This document shows positions 1-11,082 of a stretch of DNA of 64,000 nt, piece after piece. Origin of the DNA: Leptidea sinapis (Eukaryota; Arthropoda; Insecta; Lepidoptera; Pieridae); assembly GCF_905404315.1 (NCBI RefSeq), contig NC_066265.1:27056501-27120500 (forward strand), written 5' to 3'. Positions within the stretch are counted from its first letter, which is position 1, and the number at the start of each line of letters is the position of its first letter. The notes beneath the pieces are model-generated. The model saw only the letters and a program-made list of their open reading frames with translations, had not been told where the DNA came from and made no database searches. A program made the translations under genes and the position numbers.

Positions 1-1508
1 GCGCCTTGTGCCATACACGATCAAAGGTCTTCGCTATAACCAGGCTAACTGCCAGGCCTTCCCCCTTGCTTTCAATAGCCGCAGCCCATCTATGTGTTAG
101 GTATACCAGAAGATCACCTGCCGACCGACCATGGTGAAAGCCGTATTGTCGGTCGTTGATCAACTGGTGACCCTCTAGGTATACCAAGAGCTGACGGCTA
201 ATTAGGCTCTCCATGATTTTGGAGAGCAGGGAGGTAATAGCAATAGGCCTGTAGTTTGCCGGATCCGAACTGTCTCCTTTTTTTTGGATCGGATGGACAA
301 GGGCTGACTTCCATGAGTCAGGGACTACGCTTTTGGAATAAGAGTGCCGGAATAAACGCGTTAGCACCGGCGTCAACTCAGGGGCATACGTTCTAAGCAC
401 GATTGGAGAAATGCCATCCGGCCCGCTCGACTTCCTGACGTCCAACGAAAACAGAGCTCGCCTAACAGTTTTCTGTCTGAACTGTACTTCAGGCATAGAG
501 CTCTGACACCGCGGGATGGTCGGCGGTGTTTTTCCGTTGTCGTCAAGAGTCGAGTTGGAGGCGAAAAGAGCGCACAGGAGATCGGCTTTCTCTTTTGCCG
601 TATGGGCCAGGGTGTCATTCCTCATGTGCAACGGCGGCATGGACGGCTGGCTGAAGTTACCAAGAGCAGCTTTCGACAATGACCAGAACTTGCGTGTTCC
701 GGTCGGGTAACTGGAAAGCTGCTCGCCGATTTTGAAGACGTGTTATGACTTTGCACGGGCGATTTGCCGCTTAAAAAATCTGGAAGCACGGTTGTATTTC
801 TTCTTAAACTATGCAGTTCGAATCCTTTGTGCCCAGCGCCGCAACCCAAGTTCGATACGCCTGTTTTTTGCAGTCAGATGCTGCTTTAACTGACGCAACC
901 AACCAGGGCTGTAATCTGCCACCGATCGGTACTACAGAGCTTGGTATAAAAATATCCATGCCCTGTAGTATCACATCAGCTACTGCAACGGCGCAGGCAC
1001 TAGGAGCATCCGAAGGGAAACAAACCCTGCTCCAAGGGTAGGATGCAAAAAAGGAACGCATCCTTTCCCAATCTGCTGACTTGTAGTGCCAAACGTGGCG
1101 GGTCGCTGGTGGTCTGCGACGTGGGCGTCGGATAGGCACTACACTCCTGACCAGGCAATGGTCGGACGTTCCGAGAGGGGCGTCGACAATGACCTGGTAA
1201 CCATCGGGATGTGTAGTCAGCAGAAGATCTAATAAGGACGGCATGTGGCTATCCACATCCGGGAGCGGCGTTGGCGACTCAACCAATTGGGACAGACCGT
1301 ACGCCAATGCAAAATTATGCACAGATCGCCCTGCGTAGTCTGTGGTACGTGATCCAAGCCATTGTGCCCGTTGAAATCACCCAAGACTACGATTTCAGCG
1401 GTGGGGATCTGTGCAAGCACGTCGTCAATTGCCGCTTGAACGCAGCCCATGAGATGATCGGTTTCTGCGTTACCACTATGGGACCTGTAGACTTTAACAG
1501 AAGTTAGA
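1..1508 (-). pseudogene. 5'-truncated APE-type LINE: endonuclease and start of reverse transcriptase (broken)
   Basis: Read on the minus strand, 1508 to about 1229 gives an apurinic-type endonuclease segment with VVLGDFNGHN. After a frameshift near 1320, an ORF (1322-804) carries the SDHCLVRS motif that ends this endonuclease fold. Further frameshifts follow between about 800 and 470. From about 470 to base 1 the frame reads KSSGPDGISPIVLR, NYRPIAITSLLSKIME, QYGFHHGRSAGDLL and LVIAKTFDRVWHKA, which are reverse transcriptase blocks ending at motif A. The catalytic Asp of motif A is Val here (LVIAK instead of LDIAK). The element runs off the left edge, so its 3' half lies outside. The order EN-RT is that of Jockey/CR1/R1-type non-LTR retrotransposons; I cannot assign the family. 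It is not functional. Confidence 0.85.
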
Positions 1509-1609
1509 AAAATTATGGGGTTAAAAATATAATGGCCTTATTCACACAAAACTGATAATAAACTGTCTGATCTTTTTCGGCTTTGACAATCTTCGAAATT
1601 TTTATTAAA

Positions 1610-1885
1610 ATTAAAATTGGTTTTTATGGCAATACTTTTGTCAAAAATTACCTTTTTGCACTCTTCTTATGCCAATTGAAGGGTGAAAAATGAGCTTTTA
1701 TCGAGAAAAAAAATATTTTCAATAATTTCAAACCAAGATAGAAAAAATCCCTATAACGAGGCAAAAATTAACGAACCGTATAGCCTAGTGGTTACTGACC
1801 CTGCCTACCGAATTTGAGGTCTCGGATTCGAATACCGGTTGGTGGATTAACTTGCATGATGAATACGAATGATCCGAATGTGTAT
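1610..1885 (+). repeat. Dispersed repeat with tRNA-like promoter boxes, copy 1
   Basis: About 275 bp closely matching 4406-4675. Near 1780-1845 it has an A-box-like stretch (TAGCCTAGTGG) and a B-box-like stretch (GGATTCGAATACC) at tRNA spacing. About 170 bp of shared sequence lies upstream of the A box, so the tRNA-like part is internal. It probably belongs with the tRNA-derived SINEs seen elsewhere in the window. Confidence 0.7.
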
Positions 1886-2678
1886 ATATTGCTTTCTTTG
1901 TGGCAAAATAATTTATATGAAAGTAATTGAATGGCTCAAAATAATCCAAATTGTTTTTAATTTATAAAAAATAAATTCCTATGTAATTCTTCTTAAGTTG
2001 CTGAAATTACGTGTGTTTGTTGAATTTCAAGTATATTTATGCATTTGCAAAGATAATTGCATCTTTTCGAAGGAAAAAATCTGAACATAAACCTAATTAT
2101 CACGTGCTTGAATAAAGTTAAAAAACAAATACATACTTGATTTTTACCTTCGCAAATTAATGAGCTAAAAATAATCTGCTATTTAACAGTACACAAGGTC
2201 GAAAAGCCTCCGAGTTATAGACGTAGATACAAATCAGTACGACGGAAACCGTAACCTTGCGTGCCGTATAGCGATGCACTGTAACCCACAATTTCTTCAG
2301 TAAAGGTCAGCGCACCATAAGTCACGTAAGCCATAATAAATCATAATTTAACATAATGGCACTATCACTCAATAATCTCCAGTCATTAGCTTCCGCTTAA
2401 CCCTTCAATTCTAATTTCGTGTTTATGAATATTTAATAGATAAATACATTTTCGATGATGTTTTGAGTGTCGGGATGGTTTACATTGATAATTGGTTAGG
2501 ATACTCTGCGAAATAATTTTGGAAATGTTTTTTTTAATTTAGCACAGTTTTTTTGAAGTGAATTCTTGAAAACCCGTCATTTTTTTCATACAAACACTCC
2601 TACGTGATTACGGCTTACGGATCTTGTATCTGGGTTTGTATCGAATCAGAAAATACAAATTTCGTAAAACAAATTTAG
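1886..2678. other. AT-rich stretch, no gene seen
   Basis: No coding frame with recognisable motifs. One less AT-rich patch (about 2205-2310) is unassigned and could be an old repeat fragment. Confidence 0.5.
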
Positions 2679-3012
2679 TTTTTTTTTTATGGAATAGGAG
2701 GACAAACGAGCGTACCGATAACCGAGGTCACCTGTTGTTAAGTGATCACCGCCGCCCACAATCTCTTGCAACACCAGAGGAATCACAGGACCGTTGCCGG
2801 CCTTTAAGGAAGGTGTACGTGCTTTTTTTTTAAGGTACCCATGTCGTATCGTCCCGGAAACGCCGCACAAGGAAGTTCATTCCACAGCTTTGTAGTACGT
2901 GGAAGATAGCTCCTTAAAAACCGCACTGTGGAGGACCACCGCACATCCAGATGGTGGGGATGATATCCTTACTTGTGGTGTGTCGTGCAAAGATGGAATT
3001 CGGCGGCAGGAA
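2679..3012 (-). mobile_element. LINE 3' tail (WNELPCAVFPG family), copy 1
   Basis: On the minus strand this is the 3' end of a LINE: the last part of the reverse transcriptase ORF, then a poly(A) that appears as the T run at 2679-2689. It spans the region coding TVRF, LWNELP and the GRQRSC...GVARECG end. Frames are broken by indels. Seven other copies occur in the window. Confidence 0.8.
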
Positions 3013-3389
3013 AGTTTAATGTGAGTTTAACCCTCCTAATATGTGCTTCTTTGCATAAATCTTACCTGAACTTTTGGCCGTTCATATTGTACTCAGAAAT
3101 TCTAAACGTAAAACATTGCTATAAAATCCTCGCGCGTGTAATAGAGTTTATATTTACGATAAACATTTATTAAACAAATTTGTAAGGTTAACTCAAATCA
3201 CGTATTTCCCAGAAGAAGTCTTATGGTCTTCTGCACAGTATTTTTATTTCAATATTATCGCTTTCTCTTGCTTGTCATCAAGTGATTTGCGAAATAATAC
3301 GAGCTATTATTATCAGTTTTTGTTTGAAATTATAGAAGTTACAGTGGGTGGGAGCACACATTTTACCACTTTGGAAGTGTCTCTCACGC
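3013..3389. other. AT-rich intergenic stretch
   Basis: No gene or repeat that I recognise. Confidence 0.4.
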
Positions 3390-3560
3390 AAACTATTCAG
3401 CTTAGAAAAAAATACAAACCTCAATATCATTTTTACATACACCTCCCTACCAAGTTTCAACGATATAGTTCTTATAGTTTCAGAAAAAAGTGCCTGTGAC
3501 ATATGGACGGACATGACGAATCAATAAGGGTTCCGTTTTTGCCATTGGCTACGGAACCCT
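3390..3560 (+). repeat. Dispersed repeat ending ACGGAACCCTAAAAA
   Basis: Contains the segments GACATATGGACGGACATGAC and GGGTTCCGTTTTTGCC and ends in ACGGAACCCTAAAAA. Related but more decayed copies lie near 14,995-15,465 (interrupted), 22,225-22,365 and 49,525-49,640. The class of element is not known to me. Confidence 0.6.
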
Positions 3561-3659
3561 AAAAAGCATAAGCAACACATAAACACTACATTTACAGAGT
3601 TCCTATAGGCTAAAAGTACTGTGCAAAACTGTCATACATAATTAAACGTAGTTTGCATT

Positions 3660-4240
3660 AACGGACATCCTGTCAAGATAGCGGACAGCTTCCAGTACCT
3701 TGGCCACATTGTTACATCCTGTCTTAAGGATGACGCAGATATCGAGAGTCAACGTAAGGCTTACTGTGGTGGGCAATATGATTGCAAGAAAAGTTTAACC
3801 GTTCAGTGCCTGCCGTGAGAATTACTCTGTTCAAGTCATTCTGCCAGTCGTTTTACACGTGTTACCCTTGGACTAACCATTCTAAGAAGTCTTATGATGG
3901 CATACGAGTAACTTACAATAACATTTTTCGATTCCTCATGGACCTGAAGCGTCGCTGTAGCGCATCAGAAATGTATGCGGAGGCTAGGGTTGATTCGTTT
4001 AATTCTATTCAGCGTAAAAGAATTGCATCGTTCAGTCCAGGGTTGAGACGTGTAATAACGGCATCATGAGGAGTCTATCTGACAGACTGATGCTATCAGC
4101 AATGTATCGACGCTAGGTGGACCTATTGCAACATAGTTTCTGTTTGTAATTTATATTGTTGATTTTATTTTAACTATATCTTTTTATTGTGTCTGTACTA
4201 TGGATGATTGGTCTGAAATAAAGTATTATTATTATTAAAA
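3660..4240 (+). pseudogene. LINE reverse transcriptase C-terminal fragment with 3' UTR
   Basis: Frames in this interval read FQYLGHIVTSCLKDDADIE, then VRITLFKSFCQSFYTCYPW and YNNIFRFLMDLKRRCSASEM (ORF 3782-4069). This is the thumb/C-terminal region of an insect non-LTR reverse transcriptase; I suspect an RTE-like clade but cannot prove it. A frameshift separates the first segment from the ORF. After the stop comes a 3' UTR with AATAAAG and a short ATT-repeat tail near 4222-4235. The catalytic core is absent, so this is a 5'-truncated dead copy. Confidence 0.75.
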
Positions 4241-4405
4241 GACATTATTATACCCCTGGTTAGCTCTACATTAGTTACATGCGGGAGGCAGGCGGGGCTA
4301 TCTCGATATACAATCTAACAAGTCGGATGCTTCCTTTCTTATTTACTTACTAAACGACTTTTGAGGCATTGTGAGGTGGGGTACAATGAATTTATATAAG
4401 CTAAA

Positions 4406-4675
4406 TTAAAATTGGTTTTTATGGCAATACTTTTGTCAAAAATGACCTTTTTTGCACTATTCTTATGCCAATTGAAGGGTGAAAAATGAGCTTTTATCGA
4501 AAAAAAAATATTTTTAATAATTTCAAACCAAGATAGAAAAAATGCCTTTAACGAGGCAAAAATTAACGAACCGTATAGCCCAGTGGTTACTGATCCTGCC
4601 TACCGAATTTGAGGTCTCGGGTTCGATTACCGGTTGGTGGATTAACTTGCATGATAAATGCGAATGATCAGAATT
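4406..4675 (+). repeat. Dispersed repeat with tRNA-like promoter boxes, copy 2
   Basis: Near-identical in order to 1610-1885. The A box reads TAGCCCAGTGG and the B box GGGTTCGATTACC, both closer to the tRNA consensus than in copy 1. Confidence 0.7.
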
Positions 4676-4897
4676 GGCAAAATAATTTATATGAAAGTAA
4701 TCTAATGGCTAACAAGTCGGATGCTTCCTTTCTTATTTACTTACTAAACAACTTTTGAGGCATTGCGAGGTGAGGTGCAATGAATTTATATAAGCTGTGT
4801 TACATCCAGCATTTAAGCTAGAGTAAAAAATGTTGTCAAGAAATACTTAATATTATTATGTGGCTATTAAGGAGCTACATTTCCACTAAGTTTTCAA

Positions 4898-5062
4898 AGG
4901 CAAAAGGCATTTATTTTCTCAAAATTGATTCCTTTAGAATTATTTTTGATGTCATTTCTAATATACTAGATACTACTTCCGCTTCGGAAACAAATGACGC
5001 TCTGAGAGAGAAGATGCGACTAAAATCACAATTAAAAGCAAAAAGGTGACGATTTTATATAT
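4898..5062 (-). mobile_element. Internally deleted 3' end of the CR1-like LINE
   Basis: Matches the 3' UTR of the large CR1-like element (compare 6668-6782) and then jumps to sequence that in the large element lies about 300 bp away, near 7082-7110 (shared GCAAAAAGGTGACGATTTT). The end of the coding region is therefore missing from this copy. Confidence 0.7.
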
Positions 5063-6120
5063 ATATTGTAATCGCAGTTTGTATCTTTTAAATTTTCGTA
5101 AATTCAAAGTGAAGTAAATATCTATGTACGTAAAAAAGTACATTCAAGAAATAAACAGACCCAAAAAAAAACAAACTACGCTGCAAAGGTGTAATTTCAC
5201 AAACGAAAATTAACGATATATTTAAAATACATTTGAATACAGAAATGGCATTTTCGTAACATAATTTACATACTGTAACTGAAATGCAAAATAGTGTTTT
5301 GTTCAATAATTCATACGATAACCCATTTAACTCTACGTTATTGTTATTTCCATATTGTATATTTATTAGCGGGCATTTTATTTTAATTATGTTCATTTTT
5401 CAAGTAAAACTTCTTTAGGCGTGACTTGGGGATAAATCAGAATATTTATCTGTAGTACTTGAGGCAGAAAAACGTCAATTGAAACAAGTTTTAACCATTA
5501 TAATTTAATGGTTTAATTTTTTTTTTTCAAATTGCTCAGTAATATTTTCGTAAAATCTCCAAGTGTATTTGTTCGTTTACACTACTACTTACACGTTCGT
5601 TTACATTACTACTACATTGTAATAAGTAATTAATAGAAGTTCTCAGTCGGACGTGTGCGACATTCGCTACTTTTTCTTCGTCCATCGGACAAGCAAAAGG
5701 TCCAAGCCCATAGAGCCATATTCGTTAATATTCAATAACAACGTTATATTGATATGAGTGATATTATACAAATGTTTTAAGTTTTCTTTAGTGTTAATTC
5801 CGCCAATATTTGTTTTTAAAATTATTCGACACGTGTTTCGCCTCTACACGAGTTACGAATTAAACTTGTCTTTCACCTTTTAAAGAATATTTGTTATATT
5901 CTGGATGTCCTAGAATAGGTGGGACAAACAAGGGCAAACGAAAATAACATATTTTGTCTATGAGCTTTCAGATAAGCAAAAAAAGTATATATATATATGT
6001 ATCTGTTAATTATTCCTAAAGTAAATTATAATTAAGTTTTACTTCAATCGCGCGTAAAAATTACACTCACACACAATCTAGTTTGCTTGTTAAAATTTTT
6101 CTATGTATAATATTATCTTG
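5063..6120. other. AT-rich stretch, no gene seen
   Basis: Only short spurious ORFs. A small local duplication lies at about 5569-5618 (GTTCGTTTACA twice, about 25 bp apart). Homopolymer T runs are common. Confidence 0.5.
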
Positions 6121-6194
6121 AACTATAGTTACATGAGTTAATGTTAACGAAGAACCTGCTACCTAAGATAAAACGTGTAAAAAGTGTAATTAGA

Positions 6195-6440
6195 AAGGCG
6201 TGCGCTACTTATGGCATTCGTGTGTGGCGTCATTTATTGCTCCCACTGGAAGATCAGCGCTGGTTGCGACAATAATCAGTGTTGCAACCAGCGCTGTGTG
6301 ACCAGAAGTGTGACCATTTTGTGACAAACACTCCAAATTGTATTTTTTTTTTTATAAATCTTTTTTCTATTATAATATTATGTAAATATTGTGTTTGTTA
6401 CAAATAAATATATTTCTTTTTTTCTTTTTTTTTCAACGGA
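6195..6440 (+). repeat. Stem-loop and AATAAA tail, probable retroelement 3' end
   Basis: A perfect 13-bp stem (CAGCGCTGGTTGC at 6255-6267 against 6284-6296) with a 16-nt loop is followed by T-rich sequence and AATAAA near 6403. I read this as the 3' end of a retroelement or retro-copy, but the source is not identified. Confidence 0.4.
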
Positions 6441-6894
6441 TTGGGTTTAAGCATATGCAAAATGACGGGAGGCTTGCCACCGTACATCAGAGAAAAACAA
6501 AATTCAAAACCGTTTAGCCTTTTCTGAGAGCGCTAACAAACGCAGACACGAACGCTACTATTTGGTTTTTCATCGTGGCTACGTTAGTAGACCGTGTGTA
6601 AAATGTTTTTGATTATTTTTAATATTCATAAAAGATTGAAATAGAAAATCAAGGATCATTAGAAGGCATAAAAGGCATTTATTTTCTCAAAATTGATTCC
6701 TTTAGAATTCTTTTTGATGTCATTTCTTATACTACTAGATACTACTACCGCTTCGGAAACAAATGGCGCTCTGAGAGAGAAGAAGCGGCGCAAGAAACTC
6801 TCCCAGCATTATTTTTTCTGCGCTCTTTTCAATAAAAATATACAATATTGTACAGTCGCTATAAAATAATCACAATCTAGTCCCAGGCTGTCCG

Positions 6895-8234
6895 ATCATT
6901 GAGATATTCAGCAGTGGAGTAATAGGATTTACGACAGAGCCATTTCTTTATAAAACATTTAAATATATTTATAGATAATGCCTGAACAGTGGCTGGGACT
7001 TTATGTATGGGCTATTATGTATCTTATGAAGCCTACTAGAATTAGTTACAAGCAATCCCTTATTTCTAGTGTTATAATAATGAAAATCACTATTAAGAGC
7101 AAAAAGGTGACGATTTTTGTGAACATATATTAAATTTTCATAAATGTACTGACAAAAAACAGTCATAATATTTATTTCTTTAAATTTTTCTTTGAGAGAC
7201 TGTCTATAACCAAGCTGATATACAGCACGAACAGCTCTCTTTTGCAGTGCAAACACTATATCAATGTCAGCAGCATGACCCCATAGTAATATACCGTACG
7301 TCATGATGTTGTGAAAATAACTAAAGTACACTAATCTAGCGGTCGCAACATTCGTGTACTCTCTAATCTTTCTAACTGCATATGCCGCAGAGCTGAGTCT
7401 ATCTGCTAGATGGGTAATATGTGGACCCCACTGAAGCTTTTTATCTAACGTGATACCCAAGAAGACCGTAGTGTCCACAAGTTCCGATCTCTGGTCATTT
7501 ATAAGTACGTTGGTTTGTACCTCCGCTGTGTTTGGTGTAATGAACCGTAAACACTTTGTTTTTTTACTGTTTAAGTGCAGATTATTCGTCTCAAACCAAC
7601 GTACTATCTTTGAGAGTGCATTGCTTACCTCGTCATCAATATCCGCACGTCGCTTCACTTTAAAAATAAGTGAAGTATCATCAGCAAACAATACAATCTC
7701 ATGGCTATCATCTACCACAAACGGTAGATCGTTAATATATATAAGAAACAAGAAAGGACCGAGAATAGAACCCTGTGGAACACCTATTCCCACAGGTTTA
7801 CCCGAAGACCGTTTGCCATTTACATCGACTATCTGAACTCTTTCGCTTAAATATGATTTTAACAGATTTAGGGCTCTATTTTTCACTCCATAATGCTTTA
7901 GTTTTAGGAGTAAAGTTTCATGTTGGACGCAGTCAAATGCTTTTGACAAACCACAAAAAATGCCCAATGCATCCTGTGACTCTTCCCAGGCGTCAAAGAT
8001 GTGCTCAATGAGTCTAGTACCCGCATTAATTGTTGATAAGCCCCTAGTGAAACCAAACTGATTTTTGTTCATTAATTTACAACAATGCATTTGTAGCTGT
8101 TGAAGCAAAAGTTTTTCAAAAATTTTACTAAAAACAGGCAGCACTGAAATAGGTCTGAAATTAGCAGGGTCAAAAGAACTGCCCGATTTAAACAAAGGTA
8201 TAACTTTGCTGTATTTCATGAGGTCAGGGAACAC
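6895..8234 (-). pseudogene. CR1-like ORF2, reverse transcriptase part
   Basis: The 421-codon frame (8234-6969) contains the RT blocks in order: FRPISVLPVFSKIFEKLL, NQFGFTRGLSTINA, motif A GIFCGLSKAFDCVQHETLL, motif B GVPQGSILGPFLFL, and motif C LFADDTSLIF. The last two are intact. Motif A has Gly (GGT) where the catalytic Asp (GAT) is expected, so polymerase activity should be lost. The C-terminal part has NTRNKGLLV, then the frame breaks near 7000; the correct end (KSYYSTAEYLNDRTAWD, stop near 6895) is in another frame. Neighbouring ORF2 endonuclease is upstream, separated by a one-base frameshift near 8335. Confidence 0.85.
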
Positions 8235-8278
8235 ACCCTCATCTATGCATTCATTAAATATTATTGCTAATTCAGGTG

Positions 8279-9769
8279 CTATAATGTCAAGTATGTATTT
8301 AACAATATTAGTCGAATGGCCCCATAGGTCTTTTGTATTTTTAGGTTAATTAATTTGAAGATTTTTATTATATCGCTACCTGTAACATACTTAAATTTCA
8401 AGTCAGTAGAAGATACTGGTACGTGTAATTTAAGCATATCATATGCTGCTTTTGGCGAAGAGTTAAGGTATTTGGTCGTGACAATCGGGATTCCGGAGAA
8501 GTATTTATCAAATTCATTTGCAATTTCTATTTCCGAATTTATAACGCGTTTATTAATATTTAAACAGATAGAGGTGTTACGGCAATTCGATCTACCAGTT
8601 TCATTGTTAATTACACTCCAAGTCGCTTTTACTTTATTATTACTGTTTTTAATTTTATCTGCAATGAAACGTGTTTTCGCTTCATGACAAACTATTTTAA
8701 AGAGCTTGGAGTATTTTTTTACATATATTTTAAATTCTTCACTATTATTGTAATGTTTCTCATAATAAAGGTCATATAAGCGTTTACGACTTTTGTGGAT
8801 ACCCATTGTTGCCCAATCATTAAAACTATGTTTGTTGTTTACTGTCACCGTTACTGGAGTAAAAATCCTGTCAAATTCCTCACAGAAGGAATTGAAGACT
8901 AAGTTGTAGTGAAAATTAGCAGTTTCGCCACAGTGTAAAAATGGTATTGTATTTACCAAATTATTTCTAAACCTCTCAAGACGGCTACCCGTAACTGGTA
9001 TAATCGTCACCTTTTTTGGTCTGACATTGTCCAATCTTGTATTTACTTTTATAAGTTGCCCACTATGGTCGGACTGAAGATTACTAATTATGAGTTTACT
9101 AGTAATAGTAACATCTGTAAAAATATTATCTAAACAGGTTGCTGTTGTAGAAGTGATTCTAGTAGGTTCCCAAAATACATTGAACAAATTAAAACTTTGA
9201 AATAAATTTTTAAGGCTAGTACAATTGGCCGAAGGTTTAAGCAAGTTTATATTAAAATCTCCACACACTATAATTGACTTGCTAGTTTTGCTAAATTTTG
9301 ATAGTACCTCCTCCATTCTATGTTGGAATTGTTCATATGATGCAGTGGGGGGGCGGTATACACTTACAATAATAAATTGCTCTAGTTCTATACAAGCTAT
9401 CTCAATTAGTTGTTCTATAGAGAGATTAACAATATCTCTTCTATTTTTACATTTTAATCTATTATTAATAATAATTAGGGAACCTCCATGTATTGCCCTA
9501 CTTCTACAAAACGAACTGACTACTTTATGTTCTCTAAAACTAAACTGGAGCTGATGACTCTTACGCCAATGTTCTGTAATACATAATATATCTATATTAC
9601 AGCAGCTCAAAAACAGTTCAATTTCTAATTCCTTAGTTGAGATACCTTGTATATTCTGGTGAACAATATTTATGAGCTTTATATTATGATTATCTATAGC
9701 AGTAACATTTATATTTGGTGAATGTTGCCTATTTTGTATGATATTGCAAGAGTTGTCCTCCCTTATCAA
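8279..9769 (-). pseudogene. CR1-like ORF2, endonuclease part
   Basis: This 496-codon frame has the blocks of an apurinic-type endonuclease: HQNIQGISTKELEIE, ILCITEHW, IVSVYRPP, IIVCGDFNINLL, TCLDNIFTD and LQSDHSGQL. These nick target DNA for target-primed reverse transcription. A linker follows, and the frame is lost near 8335; in the next frame the expected text DLWGHSTNIVKYILDIIAP continues into the RT part, so a single-base deletion explains the break. No ATG is evident at the start; the frame overlaps the end of ORF1 in a different phase, so the native start is uncertain. Confidence 0.85.
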
Positions 9770-9774
9770 ATAAC

Positions 9775-10446
9775 TTAATTTAAATTAATTGAAGAAAAAT
9801 CTTCATTGTTATATTTTTGTACATTAGTACTAATACATTCCCCAATAGGGGCTTGTATGTCGATTATTTTACAATTTTGCCCAATAGAGGCATGTTTATT
9901 AAATAATACTACAGAGGAAGTAGTTTGTTGACTAAGACTATAAGCTACTAAAGTAGCCAGCTGTCGCTTAACTCTAAATGGTAGGTATAGGTTACCATTG
10001 GTTATTTTCATTTTATAATTAATGAATTAGTTTGTGTCAAATAAAATTAAATTTTCATTGTTGTGGAATGTCGCATTATACAAAGTTGTATTTAATTTAA
10101 ATATTTTTCTATTTTGCTCCTGTGTCAAATCCGAGGAGTATGGGAATGTACACATCATCACTTTAGATTTTGTGTTATTGGAAATATTAATTAATTTTTC
10201 TATATTTTTAATTAGGTCCTTATTTCTAATATTATGAGAGTTATTACCAAACATTATACCTATGATCGTTTTTTCTTTTAGATTTATTTTTGGTATGGAA
10301 TTTATGAGGTTATTGAAAGTTATATTGGGTTTACATATATTTATCAACTCACAATTCTTTGCAACTGCATTATTTAATAAAGGTCCAAACCCTTGGCCAA
10401 TTTTGTCTGAAAATAATATAAACCTACTTGATGCACTTGTATCCAT
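9775..10446 (-). pseudogene. CR1-like ORF1 with decayed esterase (SGNH-type) domain
   Basis: The frame runs from 10446 to 9775 with one in-frame TAA at 10029-10027; 139 codons precede it and about 83 follow. The layout resembles the esterase ORF1 reported for CR1 elements: ILFSDKIGQGFG where a GDS-type nucleophile block is expected, IGIMFGNNSHN where a G-x-N-D block is expected, CTFPYSSDLT, and after the stop NGNLYLPFRVKRQLATLVAY where a D-G-L-H-L block is expected. The Ser, Asp and His positions all appear changed, so the domain is probably inactive. Assignment is by pattern and position only. Confidence 0.6.
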
Positions 10447-10503
10447 TCTTTGACTAGTTTTTAATGGGGATACACTTAGGTCTTGATAATTTTCTAATCA
10501 ATA

Positions 10504-10791
10504 TCATTTATCAAATAAGTGGTTCGCGAAAGACAATAGACTGGCAATTAATCCTGTTTTAGGTGACTTTGTTCCCGCCTGTCGTATATCGATATCATGC
10601 CCATAAAGCAGGTCGCACACCAGACGTAATTTTGTAACGCCAGGTATGCATGAACAAAACCCATTCACTTCGAGGTAAATGTATCTTGTAGTTACAAACA
10701 CATCAGACGCACATTTCTTGTATATTCCATGTGGAAGTTTCATGGTTTTAGCTCCCTTACATAGCCTAATAAATATTTTTTGATTATCCAA
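10504..10791 (-). pseudogene. Unassigned ORF, possibly a BEN-like domain remnant
   Basis: This 96-codon frame has no ATG at its start; an in-frame stop lies just upstream. It reads KLPHGIYKKCASDVFVTTRY near the middle and TKLRLVCDLLYGHDIDIR toward the end, with a C-terminal KTGLIASLLSFANHLFDK. The spacing of hydrophobic residues and the RLVCDLL segment remind me of BEN domains, but I am not certain. A possible splice acceptor (TTATTAG) on the minus strand at about 10770-10766 would make it a last exon. It lies just upstream of the CR1-like LINE and could also be part of it or of another element. Confidence 0.3.
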
Positions 10792-11082
10792 GCAAGATTA
10801 TATAATGAAGAGTTATTTTATACCTCAGTAAAGTATTTGATGTAAAAACATAACACAAATATAGCTCATGTTCCGTCTAGAATACTTGTAGGGTAATTGT
10901 CAAGTTGACACGAGGAACTCCCCGCCACTTAAATATCTCTGGTATGCGTAAATATGAGAGAGCGTGTGGCTAAATTTGTACACATGTGTGCACACTGGAC
11001 ATGTAAATGTGACGCGACAATTTGTATGACCAGTGTGCGATCCGACCAATATATATTTTTATACACTTTAATTAATTATTCG

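Larger units (their letters stand above)
6655..10450 (-). mobile_element. Near-complete CR1-like LINE (ORF1 esterase, ORF2 EN-RT)
   Basis: On the minus strand the order is ORF1 (10446-9775), ORF2 endonuclease (9769-8279), ORF2 reverse transcriptase (8234-6969), the C-terminus in another frame (to about 6895), then a 3' UTR ending in two tandem ATGCCTT units at about 6655-6675. Short tandem 3' repeats instead of poly(A), and an esterase-like ORF1, are known features of CR1-type elements. The copy is dead: a stop in ORF1, at least two frameshifts in ORF2, and loss of a catalytic residue. Other 3' ends of the same family occur at 4898-5062 and 60,405-60,655. Confidence 0.85.

Noticed and set aside
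7450..8011. Plus-strand ORFs of 128 and 78 codons
   Set aside because: Antisense shadows of the CR1-like reverse transcriptase, which has clear RT motifs.
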